Below, piece after piece: positions 14,532-22,323 of a stretch of 64,000 bases of DNA. A model generated the notes under the pieces. That model was not told where the DNA came from and ran no database searches. It was given only the letters and a program-made list of their open reading frames with translations. Location: assembly GCF_020037015.1 (NCBI RefSeq), contig NZ_JAIQDE010000004.1:124001-188000 (forward strand), given 5' to 3'. Origin of the DNA: Corallococcus sp. AS-1-6 (GTDB taxonomy: Bacteria; Myxococcota; Myxococcia; Myxococcales; Myxococcaceae). Each line of letters begins with the position of its first letter. Positions within the stretch are counted from its first letter, which is position 1. Position numbers and translations under genes: made by a program.

Positions 14532-17097
14532 GGGGCACCTCATCCCCGGGCAGCGGCAGGTCGCGGATGGCGAGCGCCTCCAACTCCAGCTTCAGCGCCA
14601 TCTGGTGGCTGAGGGAGTACGTCTCCGGCGTAGCACGCCCCGTCGTCGCGCTCTCCTCGCTGGCCGAAGACTCCAGCCTCAGCGCCGCCCGCTCGCGCAT
14701 GTCCTCCGCACCGAGGCGCGCGGCGTCCTGCACGGCCTTCACCATCGCCGACCCGGCCAGGTCCTGCAGGTGGGCCACGCCCTGCCACACGTCGACGAGG
14801 TTGTTGTGGACGAGGGCGATGAGTTCCTTGACGGGCTCCGGCAGGTCGTGCCGGTCCAGCATGTCCGACAGCGCCGCTTTGCACGCCTGAGCCATCAGCA
14901 CGACGTCCTGGTAACTGAGGGCGTCCGGAGGCTTGCGCATGCCGATGGAGCCCTGGACGCGCGAGGCCATCCGTCGCGTGAGGAGCTTCACCGCCTCTCG
15001 CCCCTCGTCGCCGTCGGGCACGGGCAACTCCTGGAAGACGGCGCGGAGGACGGCCACGGCCGCGCCCTGCTCCGGCGTGGTGACGCGGAGCGCGCTCCAC
15101 ACGCGCACCACGGCGCGGCGCACGGACTCCGGCACGCTCGGGCCGCCGCACGCGTCGCACCGCGCGCGGCACCACTCGCACTGGCCCTCGCCCGCGCAGG
15201 TGCAGCGTCCGGAGGGGTGCAGCATCGCGTCCACCTCGGAGGCCATGAGGCGCCCCATGGGCGTCAGTTCGTGGCCCAACTTCGCGAGGCTGGAGTCGAT
15301 GCGCTGGGGCAGGGTGGGGCGGCCCTCCTGCGCGCGGCGGAGCACCCGGGACACGTCCGCCGGCACCCAGCCCGCGGGCTTGATGACCTTCCCGTCGGCG
15401 CGCCTCACCGGGCGCCCGTCCGGCCCCAGCTTGCGCATGTTCGCCGGGTGGATCTCCTCGCTCACCGCGGCGAGCAGCGGCAGCCCGAACTGCACCGCGC
15501 GGCCCGCCACCACCACCTGGCAGTCCCCGAGCTCGTGGAGCATGGCGGCGAGGTCCGGCCCCGGGCTGTCGGGGTCCACCTCCACCACGAGGTCCGCCAT
15601 CCTCAGCACGGCCGAGCCCACGCGCACGCGCAGTCCCGAGGCGCCCAAGAACTCCAGCGACTCCTCCAGGATGAGGCCGCCGCCGAGAACGCGCTCCTCC
15701 AAGGTGCCAACGTCCGGCACGTGGCGCACCGGCAGACCCATGGACTCGTGGAACTCCGTCACCCGGGCCACGTACGGGTCGGCCTCCGGCGGGCGCTCCA
15801 GCAGCGGCGGCACCGTCGGGCGCACGTCGAGCGCGGACAGCATCCGGTTTGCGGCCGGTTTGCAGTTGCCCTGCACGGTGGAGGGCTCGCCACAAACCGG
15901 CACGTCGCCGTGGAGCACCCAGCGCACCGCCTCGCGCAGCGCACCGGGGTGGACGGACGCGCCGTTGGCGTGGGCCCGGTAGCGCGACACGACGGCAGCA
16001 TTCGAGGCCGCGCGCTCAACGGCAGCATGCCAGCGCCGGGCCGCCAACATGTAAGCCGCGCTTTCAGGTTCGGCAGTCGGAGTTGAACCATCCGAAACGG
16101 CCGGAGAGTTCGCCGCTTCCTCGCCGCGACCGCACACGCCGGAGCATCCCTCGTCGTCCGGGTTGATGGACTCAGCTTCGCAGCGCTGGCACGCGAGCGA
16201 ACAGAACCGCTGTCCGGCGGGCGCCGCATGGTCGCCGTGCTCGCACGTGTTCTCCCACTCCTCCGGCGTCGTCTCGGCGGGCAGGGCGGAGAGGGCGTTG
16301 CGCAGGTCCTCCAACGCCACGTCGCGCTCAGCCATGGCCTCGGCTTCCTCGCCAGCCAAACTGGTCAGGTAGTCGTCGTGGGCCTCCAGCACCCTCTTCA
16401 CCTGCGCGCGGAGGGCGTCGCGCTCGGACTCGGCGCGCTCCTTCTCCCTCTTCGCATCGTTGTGGAGCGTCACCCACGCTTTCGCGTCGGCGCTGTGCAG
16501 CGCCACTGCCTCGTCCCGATCGGCCGTGAGCGTGGCCACCTGGGCCCGGAGCGTGGGCACCTGGGCGGCGAGGGAGGCCACGTGCTCCGCCAGCGCGCGC
16601 ACACTGTCCAGGCTCCACGTGGAGTCCTTGCCACGGAAGCGCTCCCCGATGGCCGGGACCTCCGCTTCGGGGAACGCGTCCAGCAGCCGCTCCTTGAGCA
16701 CGCCCAGCGTCGAGTCCACCTGGCCCTCCAGCGCGTCCACCCGCCCATGGAGGGCGGACAGTTCGCGCATGCGCTTCTGCGCGGCTTCGAGGCACCCCCA
16801 GGCGTCCGGCGTCACCTCCGGGTCCAGCACCTTGGCGATCTCCGCCACCTGCTGGTGCGTCTGCGTCCGCTGCTCCTCCGCCAGAGTCGCGCGGTTGGTG
16901 AGCGTCCGCACTTGCTCCTCCAGCCCCGGCACCTGGGCGCCCATCAGGGCGGCGGCCTTGAGGCGGGCGAGGGCTTCGCGGTCGAGGTCCTGCAACTCCT
17001 CCACGTAGCCGCTGTTGTTGATGGTGCCTTCCAGCCCGGCCACATCGGTCTCAACATCGTCGGTCGTGTACTTCGTGTTGTCCGTGCACGTCGTCAT
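14524..17097 (-). CDS. Large fusion protein: coiled coil, zinc clusters and MazG-like pyrophosphohydrolase
   Basis: An 857-residue protein starting at ATG 17097. Residues 30-280 are a long Ala/Glu/Arg coiled coil with repeated ALRAQV and TLTADRD blocks. Residues 285-322 hold a Cys cluster (CEHGDH, CSLACQRC, CSGVCG). Residues 442-587 match the all-alpha MazG/PRA-PH pyrophosphohydrolase of phages: VTEFHESMGLPVRH, metal-site residues E478-E479 in LILEESLEFL, D525 in HELGDCQ, then NMRKLGPDGRPV and a terminal GWVPADVSRVL. A second Cys cluster lies at 632-650 (CTCAGEGQCEWCRARCDAC), followed by a helical tail. It may hydrolyse nucleotides. The N-terminal coiled coil resembles the protein at 21493-22323. 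Confidence 0.65.
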   Translation of the reverse strand: MTTCTDNTKYTTDDVETDVAGLEGTINNSGYVEELQDLDREALARLKAAALMGAQVPGLEEQVRTLTNRATLAEEQRTQTHQQVAEIAKVLDPEVTPDAWGCLEAAQKRMRELSALHGRVDALEGQVDSTLGVLKERLLDAFPEAEVPAIGERFRGKDSTWSLDSVRALAEHVASLAAQVPTLRAQVATLTADRDEAVALHSADAKAWVTLHNDAKREKERAESERDALRAQVKRVLEAHDDYLTSLAGEEAEAMAERDVALEDLRNALSALPAETTPEEWENTCEHGDHAAPAGQRFCSLACQRCEAESINPDDEGCSGVCGRGEEAANSPAVSDGSTPTAEPESAAYMLAARRWHAAVERAASNAAVVSRYRAHANGASVHPGALREAVRWVLHGDVPVCGEPSTVQGNCKPAANRMLSALDVRPTVPPLLERPPEADPYVARVTEFHESMGLPVRHVPDVGTLEERVLGGGLILEESLEFLGASGLRVRVGSAVLRMADLVVEVDPDSPGPDLAAMLHELGDCQVVVAGRAVQFGLPLLAAVSEEIHPANMRKLGPDGRPVRRADGKVIKPAGWVPADVSRVLRRAQEGRPTLPQRIDSSLAKLGHELTPMGRLMASEVDAMLHPSGRCTCAGEGQCEWCRARCDACGGPSVPESVRRAVVRVWSALRVTTPEQGAAVAVLRAVFQELPVPDGDEGREAVKLLTRRMASRVQGSIGMRKPPDALSYQDVVLMAQACKAALSDMLDRHDLPEPVKELIALVHNNLVDVWQGVAHLQDLAGSAMVKAVQDAARLGAEDMRERAALRLESSASEESATTGRATPETYSLSHQMALKLELEALAIRDLPLPGDEVPRG

Positions 17098-17202
17098 CTG
17101 GCACCTCTGCCGTCGAGGAGCGCGCCGTCGTGACGACGCGCGGGAAGAGGGCGGGCGGCCCGCGCTGCGCCGCCCGCTGGATACGTCAGGAGAGGGGAGG
17201 GG

Positions 17203-18909
17203 CTACTGGGCCGGCGGCGGGACGGGGACGCCCAGCTCGCCGCGGATGACCGTCTTCGTGACGGTGGCCGCTTCGAGGTCCGCCAGGTTGCCGCTGAAGA
17301 TGTTGTGCGAGAGGACGACGTAGCTGGCGTCCTTGCCCGGCTCCAGCGTGCCCAGGTTGCTGAGGCGCCGCGCCTCGGCGCTGCCGCGGGTGAAGGCCGT
17401 CACCGCCTGCTCGACGGTGAGCCGCTCCTCCGGCCGGGCCTGGGTGACGAGGCGGTGAATCTGCTTCAGCGGGGCCTCGGGCGCGCCGAACGTGTCACCT
17501 CCGAGGGCCAGGGGGATGCCTGCCTCCAAGAGCGAGCGGAAGCGCTGGGAGTCGTTCAACTCGCGCGAGTCGTACCGCGTGGTCATGAGGGGCAGCAGGT
17601 CCAGGTGCGGGGCGTTCTGGACGATGTAGATGCCGAGTGCGGCAATCAACTGGCGCGTCACCTCGTCCGTCATGTCGGCGTGCTCCACCGTGAGGCACGG
17701 GACGCGGCCCGTCTCCAGCCACAGCGCGGTGGCCACCTCCGCCACCACGCGCGTCGCCTCGCGGCCGAAGGCGTGCACCATGAGGCACTGCTCCGGGTTG
17801 GCCATCACGCTGCGCATCCTGGCCTCCAGTTGCTGGCGGCTGATGTCGGCGCGGCCACTCCAGCCCGGGCCCGCAGACGGGCAGAGGGTGGGGTCGAGGT
17901 AGGGGTAGTCGGAGTTGCCGCCACACGCGGAGACGGCGCCGTCCAGGAACACCTTCACCCAGCGGACGCGACCCGGCGTGCTGGGCGCGGGGCAGGTTGC
18001 GGTGCCGGACAGCGGGAGGCATGCGATGTCCTGCTCCACCGGGTGCACCAGGCCGTCACCGATGCTGATGGTTTCCTCCGGCGTGCCGTCGAAGGGGATG
18101 TCCAGGGCGTAGACGATGCCCTGGGCCAGGGCCTTGTTTCGCCACACCCGGTACTCGTCGCGCTTGTCGGCCAGCGCCTTGAAGCTGGAGAGGTAGCGGA
18201 AGAAAGGGACCTGCTGCAGTTCCTGCACGAAGCCGTCTGGCGAGCCGTCATCGAGCCGACCCAGGTAGCCGCCGTAGACGTCCTGTGCGTCGGGCGTCGT
18301 GGGCGTGCAGACCGCGGCGAAGGCGGCGTCGTTGGCCACCATGCCATGCCCCTCGCCCGCGTCGAAACCGATGACGGGGTTGAGCGGGGCCGCCATCGTC
18401 AGCGCGGCGCGCACGTTCTGGCCATGGCTCGCGGCGTTGAACGAGGGCCCGAGGAGCAGCACCATCGGCGCGCCCGCCGGGTAGTAGTACGTGGCGCAGA
18501 AGGTCACCGCGTCCAGCGCCTCGGAGTAGGTGGGGTTGATGTTGAGTTGCCCGGGTGCGCTGTAGATGGGGCAGAGTTGCTGCTCCAGGGCCGCCGGGGT
18601 GCGCTCGTGCTCGTGCGGGTCAACGAAGCCGGGCGTCACGGTGGCGCCGGCCAGGTTCACCACCTGCGTGCTGTCGCACGCGAACGACAGCGCCCGCAGG
18701 TTGCTGCCCACGGCGATGACCTTGCCGTCCTTCTCCGCGAGAGCCTGGGCGTACCGCTTGGCCGGGTCCTTCGAGGCGGTGAAGACGAGGCCGTTGATGC
18801 TCACCTTGTCGGCGCACGGAGTGGACGGGACGGGGATGCGCTCGGCGAGCGCGGGGGAGGACGCGAGGCACACGAGTGCCAGCGCGGTGAGACGCTGATG
18901 GAGAGACAT
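17203..18909 (-). CDS. Secreted amidohydrolase (amidohydrolase family 3-like), prophage cargo
   Basis: A 568-residue protein with ATG 18909 behind TAGGAGTCGT. Residues 1-22 form a signal peptide (MSLHQRLTALALVCLASSPALA). Amidohydrolase signatures follow: PGFVDPHEHE (metal His at 99 and 101), WVKVFLDGAVSACGG (candidate metal-bridging Lys), MVHAFGREA, TVEHADMTDE, and a C-terminal LGTLEPGKDASYVVL strand. Length and motif order fit the YtcJ-like metal-dependent hydrolases; the substrate is unknown. The third Asp motif reads GGDTFG. It lies within phage early genes, which is unusual. Base composition matches its neighbours, so the time of acquisition cannot be read from it. Confidence 0.75.
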   Translation of the reverse strand: MSLHQRLTALALVCLASSPALAERIPVPSTPCADKVSINGLVFTASKDPAKRYAQALAEKDGKVIAVGSNLRALSFACDSTQVVNLAGATVTPGFVDPHEHERTPAALEQQLCPIYSAPGQLNINPTYSEALDAVTFCATYYYPAGAPMVLLLGPSFNAASHGQNVRAALTMAAPLNPVIGFDAGEGHGMVANDAAFAAVCTPTTPDAQDVYGGYLGRLDDGSPDGFVQELQQVPFFRYLSSFKALADKRDEYRVWRNKALAQGIVYALDIPFDGTPEETISIGDGLVHPVEQDIACLPLSGTATCPAPSTPGRVRWVKVFLDGAVSACGGNSDYPYLDPTLCPSAGPGWSGRADISRQQLEARMRSVMANPEQCLMVHAFGREATRVVAEVATALWLETGRVPCLTVEHADMTDEVTRQLIAALGIYIVQNAPHLDLLPLMTTRYDSRELNDSQRFRSLLEAGIPLALGGDTFGAPEAPLKQIHRLVTQARPEERLTVEQAVTAFTRGSAEARRLSNLGTLEPGKDASYVVLSHNIFSGNLADLEAATVTKTVIRGELGVPVPPPAQ

Positions 18910-19049
18910 ACGACTCCTATGAGTGTGAGGGTGCTACGTGCTGCTGCGCTGGCGGGCGACCTCGAGTCGCCACTGCCGGGCCCACGCCCACGTCAGCTTT
19001 CTGCCGGGTGCTGCACTTCAGCCAGGGACAGCCGCTCCCCGGATGCTGC

Positions 19050-19254
19050 GTGTTCTACTCGTCGCCGGAGCCGTAGCCGTCGCCGGAGCCGGAGCCGTCG
19101 CCGGAGCCGGAGCCGTCGCCGGAGCCGGAGCCGTCGCCGGAGCCGTCGCCGGAGCCGTCGCCGGAGCCGTAGCCGTCGCCGTAGCCGGAGCCGTCGCCGT
19201 AGCCGTCGCCGTAGCCGTAGCCGTAGCCGTAGCCGGAGCCGTCGCCGGAGCCGC
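19050..19254. repeat. Hexamer tandem repeat (GCCGTC/GCCGGA/GCCGTA)
   Basis: About 200 bp consist almost only of hexamers with the plus-strand pattern GCCGGA, GCCGTC and GCCGTA, often arranged as 12- or 18-base higher-order units. On the minus strand it encodes Ser/Tyr/Asp-Gly repeats of the overlapping small gene. Slippage should make its length variable between strains. Confidence 0.85.
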
Positions 19255-19267
19255 GCGTCCCGCTCAC
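19055..19267 (-). CDS. Gly-rich repeat peptide (GSGDG/GYGDG)
   Basis: A 70-residue protein starting with GTG 19267, which overlaps the upstream stop (GTGA), so translation is probably coupled to the preceding gene. After MSGTR almost every second residue is Gly, alternating with Ser, Tyr and Asp (GSGYGYGYGYGDGYGDGSG). It ends GSGDE. It has no signal peptide and no recognised domain; Asp-Gly repeats could bind metal or form a disordered linker. It may also be an expanded repeat rather than a functional protein. Confidence 0.55.
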   Translation of the reverse strand: MSGTRGSGDGSGYGYGYGYGDGYGDGSGYGDGYGSGDGSGDGSGDGSGSGDGSGSGDGSGSGDGYGSGDE

Positions 19268-19581
19268 TGCGCCGACTCCCAGGCCTTCACGGCCTCCGCG
19301 GTGCAGTCGACGACGAGCGACACGCCCGGGACCTCGCAGCGGCCCGGCACCTTCGGGCCCACGCGGCTCCCGCTCTTCGGCCCGTTGACCGCGAGGCCCA
19401 ACTCTCCGCAGGAGTCCTTGCCGTAGTAGAGCGCCTGGCGAGCGCCCTCCAGCACCGCGTGCCCGCCCTTGCGGTCATACTCGATGAGCGCGCCCTGGAG
19501 CACGCGGGCCCAGTTGCTGCCAGGGGTCCTGGAGATGACCACCACCTGCTTCGCCTTCGCTGCCTTCTTCGCCGTCGCCAT
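19264..19581 (-). CDS. Phage protein resembling DUF6948
   Basis: A 105-residue protein with ATG 19581 behind a clear GGAGG site. A basic Ala/Lys N-terminus (MATAKKAAKAKQ) is followed by VVVISRTPGSNWARVLQGAL, a GARQALYYGKDSCGEL segment and LAVNGPKSGSRVG. The strand-loop-strand order with an aromatic Tyr-Tyr/Trp motif and Ser-x-Leu resembles the small DUF6948 phage family, whose function is unknown. I match it from memory only. Its stop overlaps the start of the Gly-rich gene. Confidence 0.55.
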   Translation of the reverse strand: MATAKKAAKAKQVVVISRTPGSNWARVLQGALIEYDRKGGHAVLEGARQALYYGKDSCGELGLAVNGPKSGSRVGPKVPGRCEVPGVSLVVDCTAEAVKAWESAQ

Positions 19582-19792
19582 GCTGCCTCCTGCTGCTGGG
19601 TGAGTGCTGCGGTGAAAGAGCCCGGGGCGGACAGGTGGGGGTGTGCCAGTCCGCCCCGAGCGGGCGCGCGACGTCCGCGCCTCGAAAGGCCCGGCCCCAC
19701 AATGGGACCGGGTTGCAACCTCGCGCGCCAAGAGATCGGCCCGGGCCCGTATGCAGCAGTCCGGAACGCACGGTGTTGCGTAAACCGAGAAC

Positions 19793-20068
19793 TCAGCCGT
19801 CGTGGAGTCCCCATCCGCAGATGAGCCCGTCTGCGCCGTGAATGAGCGGAGCGCCGCAGTAGCACGTGCCGTTGGCCGCGTTCTGCGCAGGCGATGGAGG
19901 CGAGAACTCGACGCGCCCCGACACCGCGACGGATGGCGCCGCCGGCACGGCCGGAGGAATCGGCGGAACGCGACCGCGCAGCACATCCAACTCGCGGAAA
20001 TACTCGGCGCGGTTGGCACGGTGCCGGATGATGTCGGGCGATGGTTTGCGCGGACGGCAGTATGCCAT
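19793..20068 (-). CDS. Small zinc-ribbon-like phage protein
   Basis: A 91-residue protein with ATG 20068. The N-terminal third is basic (MAYCRPRKPSPDIIRHRANR), the middle is Pro-rich, and the C-terminus holds GTCYCGAPLIHGADGLICGW, with three Cys that could bind one metal ion. It belongs to the leftward early operon. Its function is unknown. Confidence 0.5.
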   Translation of the reverse strand: MAYCRPRKPSPDIIRHRANRAEYFRELDVLRGRVPPIPPAVPAAPSVAVSGRVEFSPPSPAQNAANGTCYCGAPLIHGADGLICGWGLHDG

Positions 20069-20124
20069 TGTGGACCTCTCAGGTGTTTGGCGTTCGATTG
20101 AACGCTAGCGGTCGCGTCTGACTT

Positions 20125-20463
20125 TCAGGCCGCGACCAGCGCGCGCGTTCGTGCCCACCACAACTCGCACTCGACGGTGCTGCGCAGCAGCACCTCTTCC
20201 AGGTCCAGCGCCGCGAGCCGCGTCCGCGCCGCCGTGTACGTCGTCTGCTCCTCGCGCCACCGGCGGTCCGTCGCAGCGCTGCCGTCCGGCGCCAACTGCT
20301 CGATGGCGTCCTCGGCCGCGCGCATCACATCCGCCTCCGTCGCCTGCGCGCGCTCGATGCGCTCCAACTCGAAGCGCAGGTGCGGCACGTCTGCCTCCGG
20401 GCGGGAGTAGCCCGCGCGGTGGTGACTCTCCAGCACGGCGAGCACCTCGTGCAGGGGCTTCAC
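20125..20463 (-). CDS. Helical phage protein of unknown function
   Basis: A 112-residue protein starting with GTG 20463, which overlaps the stop of the upstream gene as GTGA. It has a predicted long helical content (HLRFELERIERAQATEADVM, RTRLAALDLEEVLLRSTVEC). No family is recognised. The start at 20463 is preferred to longer frames because the extension upstream has no coding character and overlaps the 65-residue gene. Confidence 0.5.
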   Translation of the reverse strand: MKPLHEVLAVLESHHRAGYSRPEADVPHLRFELERIERAQATEADVMRAAEDAIEQLAPDGSAATDRRWREEQTTYTAARTRLAALDLEEVLLRSTVECELWWARTRALVAA

Positions 20464-20657
20464 GGTGCGCTCTCCAACCGGGTCGCCTTCGCGCGCTTCG
20501 ACGTCGCCTCCCCGGAGAGGATGGCGGCGTCCTTCCGGAGGTTGGCGGCGGAGTCCGGGGAGCACCACGGGGCGTCGGCCTGTCGCAGTTTGCGACGAGC
20601 GCGGGCGTCGAGGTCCGCAGCCTCGGCCATCAAGACGCTGGGGTTGATGGAGAACAT
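20460..20657 (-). CDS. Small phage protein of unknown function
   Basis: A 65-residue basic protein starting at ATG 20657, with N-terminus MFSINPSVLMAEAADLDARA and a Lys/Arg-rich end. Its stop overlaps the next gene start. It is likely helical. No domain is recognised. Confidence 0.45.
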   Translation of the reverse strand: MFSINPSVLMAEAADLDARARRKLRQADAPWCSPDSAANLRKDAAILSGEATSKRAKATRLESAP

Positions 20658-20745
20658 GGTTTGCTCGGTAGGCGGGGCCGGAACTGGCGCCCCGCCTCGA
20701 AAGGGGCCTAGGCCTTCGCGTCGGCTTCCCGCTTCGCCGCCGCCT

Positions 20746-20907
20746 TCATGTCGCGCGACATCCGCGCCACCTGCTCAAGCGCGAGGTCCAACGTGAAGTC
20801 GACCTGCTGCGCCATTCCCCCGGCGTCGACGGCTCCTCCACCGTCTTCAGAAGCCGCCGTGCCCGCTTCCCCGTCTCCATCAACTTCGCCTTCGTCGTTT
20901 CGTCCAT
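20746..20907 (-). CDS. Possible first gene of the leftward early operon (weak)
   Basis: A 53-residue frame starting at ATG 20907, with MDETTKAKLMETGKRARRLL and a basic tail. A second frame, 20708-20815 (35 residues, MAQQVDFTLDLALEQVARMS), overlaps it and looks about equally plausible. Only one of them, or a coupled pair, may be real. This gene would be the first after the divergent control region. Confidence 0.3.
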   Translation of the reverse strand: MDETTKAKLMETGKRARRLLKTVEEPSTPGEWRSRSTSRWTSRLSRWRGCRAT

Positions 20908-21057
20908 AGAGCCACCCCCTGTGCTGCGTGTGCCCTGCGGTGCTGCACCTGCCGGCGTCCTCGCTGGCCACCCAGCTCGCGCCCGCCCTCCACCTCTCCC
21001 CGCCAGGGGCCCCGTCCGTCCGCCTCAACGAAAGGAACAGTATGTTAAGGCTCTTGT

Positions 21058-21088
21058 GTTTGCAAGGCGCAAACTGGAGTTTGCAAAC
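21058..21088. promoter_or_regulatory. Palindromic operator-like cluster
   Basis: GTTTGC (21058-21063) and GCAAAC (21069-21074) form an inverted pair with a 5-base gap. Five bases further lies the perfect 10-bp palindrome GTTTGCAAAC (21079-21088). On the minus strand TTGCAA followed 17 bases later by TACTGT gives a weak promoter pair toward the leftward operon. The cluster sits in the gap between divergent operons and is a plausible regulator site. Confidence 0.5.
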
Positions 21089-21160
21089 ATGGAGTTCGCA
21101 GACTACTTTGACCTCATCACCCGCTGCCTTGCAGGAGGCGATGTGCGACAGTCCGGAGCC

Positions 21161-21496
21161 ATGACCCTGACCCCGAAGCCGCCAACCCGTAAGAGGAAGT
21201 CGCCCACGTATGCCTTCCGGCCCCCGGACGACCAGGACGCCTGGCTCTCCGCGAAGCTGGATGCGGGCTGGAGCCAGACGGCCATCCTCACGGAGGTGTT
21301 GGCGCTGCACCTGCGCCTGGACTCCGCCCTCGACAACCACGCCGATGCCATTGAGGCGTACCGCCAGCGCGAGGGGCTCATGCCGCGCTATGAGGGCGAC
21401 ACGGCGGGCCTCCACGAGGCGCTGGCCCGACTGATGGTGCGCGGGCTGGAAGCGGAGGGGCTCCTCAAGCCCGCGAAGAAGGGCGGCCGGGGATGA
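21161..21496 (+). CDS. Putative ribbon-helix-helix-type DNA-binding protein
   Basis: A 111-residue protein. ATG 21161 is used, but an in-frame ATG at 21089, directly after the palindrome, would add 24 residues. A basic N-terminus (TPKPPTRKRKSPTYAFRPPD) is followed by a strand and two short helices (AWLSAKLDAGWSQTAILTEV), the pattern of ribbon-helix-helix regulators. The C-terminal half is helical (TAGLHEALARLMVRGLEAEG). It heads a three-gene rightward operon; its stop overlaps the next start (ATGA). It may bind the nearby GTTTGC palindromes, which is inference. Confidence 0.5.
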   Translation: MTLTPKPPTRKRKSPTYAFRPPDDQDAWLSAKLDAGWSQTAILTEVLALHLRLDSALDNHADAIEAYRQREGLMPRYEGDTAGLHEALARLMVRGLEAEGLLKPAKKGGRG

Positions 21497-22323
21497 GCGC
21501 GTGCAAGCCAGAGGAGGTGGAGCAGGAGGCGAAGCGGATTGAGGAGACGCTGACGCTGCTTCCTGGGGCGTATTGTCAGCACCAGGCCCTTGCCCAACGG
21601 CGGCTCTATCGCCTCCGCGACGCCGCGCTGGAGGGCGCGAAGGTGCCGGGGCTGGTGGCAGACAACGCAGCGCTGCTGCATGCAGCGCGTCGGGTCGAGC
21701 CTCACCTGCCGCACTTGGACGCGGGCGTCATCCGGTACAGCGAGCACGCCCAGGCGTCCGGCGCACTGCGGGCGGCGCTGGCGGTCGAGCACCCCGGCGC
21801 GGCCCTGCTCGCTGAGCACGAGGCGCAGGTGTCCGCCCTCCAGGCCCAGGTGGACATGATGGTGGGCGCCATCGCCGCCGGGCTGGATTACACCCCGACC
21901 CCCTCCATGGCAGCGGAGCGCGTGCGCGGCATCATCGCGGACGGGGATGCGGCCATGCAGCGCGAGCCGGACCTGCTCGCGAAGGTGGCCACGCTCACGG
22001 CCGAGCGGGACGGCGCGCGCTCACGCGAGGCCGACCTGGAGCTGGCGCTGAACCACGTGGCTGGGGAGCTCGGATTCAACGCGCCCCAGGGCGTGCTCGG
22101 CACCGCGAAGGACATCGTGGACGCCACGAAGCGCATGGTCAGCGAGCGCGACGCGTTCGAGGCGGAGCGCGACGCCCTCCGCGCGCAGGTTCTCGCCGCC
22201 GAGGGCGCGGCCTACGACGCGGTGTTCACCATCTACGGTGACAGTCAGCGGGCCCAGCAGGTCGCCAACGCAGTCCACGCCGCCCTCTCCGCCCCGCCTG
22301 CCGAGACGAAGGAAACTCCGTGA
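21493..22323 (+). CDS. Coiled-coil phage protein, paralogous to the N-terminus of the MazG fusion
   Basis: A 276-residue protein whose ATG overlaps the upstream TGA. It is predicted to be almost fully helical with long coiled-coil stretches (LLAEHEAQVSALQAQVDMMV, VATLTAERDGARSREADLEL, ERDAFEAERDALRAQVLAAE). A block near residue 40 (LYRLRDAALEGAKVPGLVAD) and the C-terminal NAVHAALSAPPAET resemble segments of the 857-residue protein at 14524-17097, so the two are probably related by duplication. The function is unknown; a structural or nucleic-acid role is possible. Confidence 0.55.
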   Translation: MSACKPEEVEQEAKRIEETLTLLPGAYCQHQALAQRRLYRLRDAALEGAKVPGLVADNAALLHAARRVEPHLPHLDAGVIRYSEHAQASGALRAALAVEHPGAALLAEHEAQVSALQAQVDMMVGAIAAGLDYTPTPSMAAERVRGIIADGDAAMQREPDLLAKVATLTAERDGARSREADLELALNHVAGELGFNAPQGVLGTAKDIVDATKRMVSERDAFEAERDALRAQVLAAEGAAYDAVFTIYGDSQRAQQVANAVHAALSAPPAETKETP

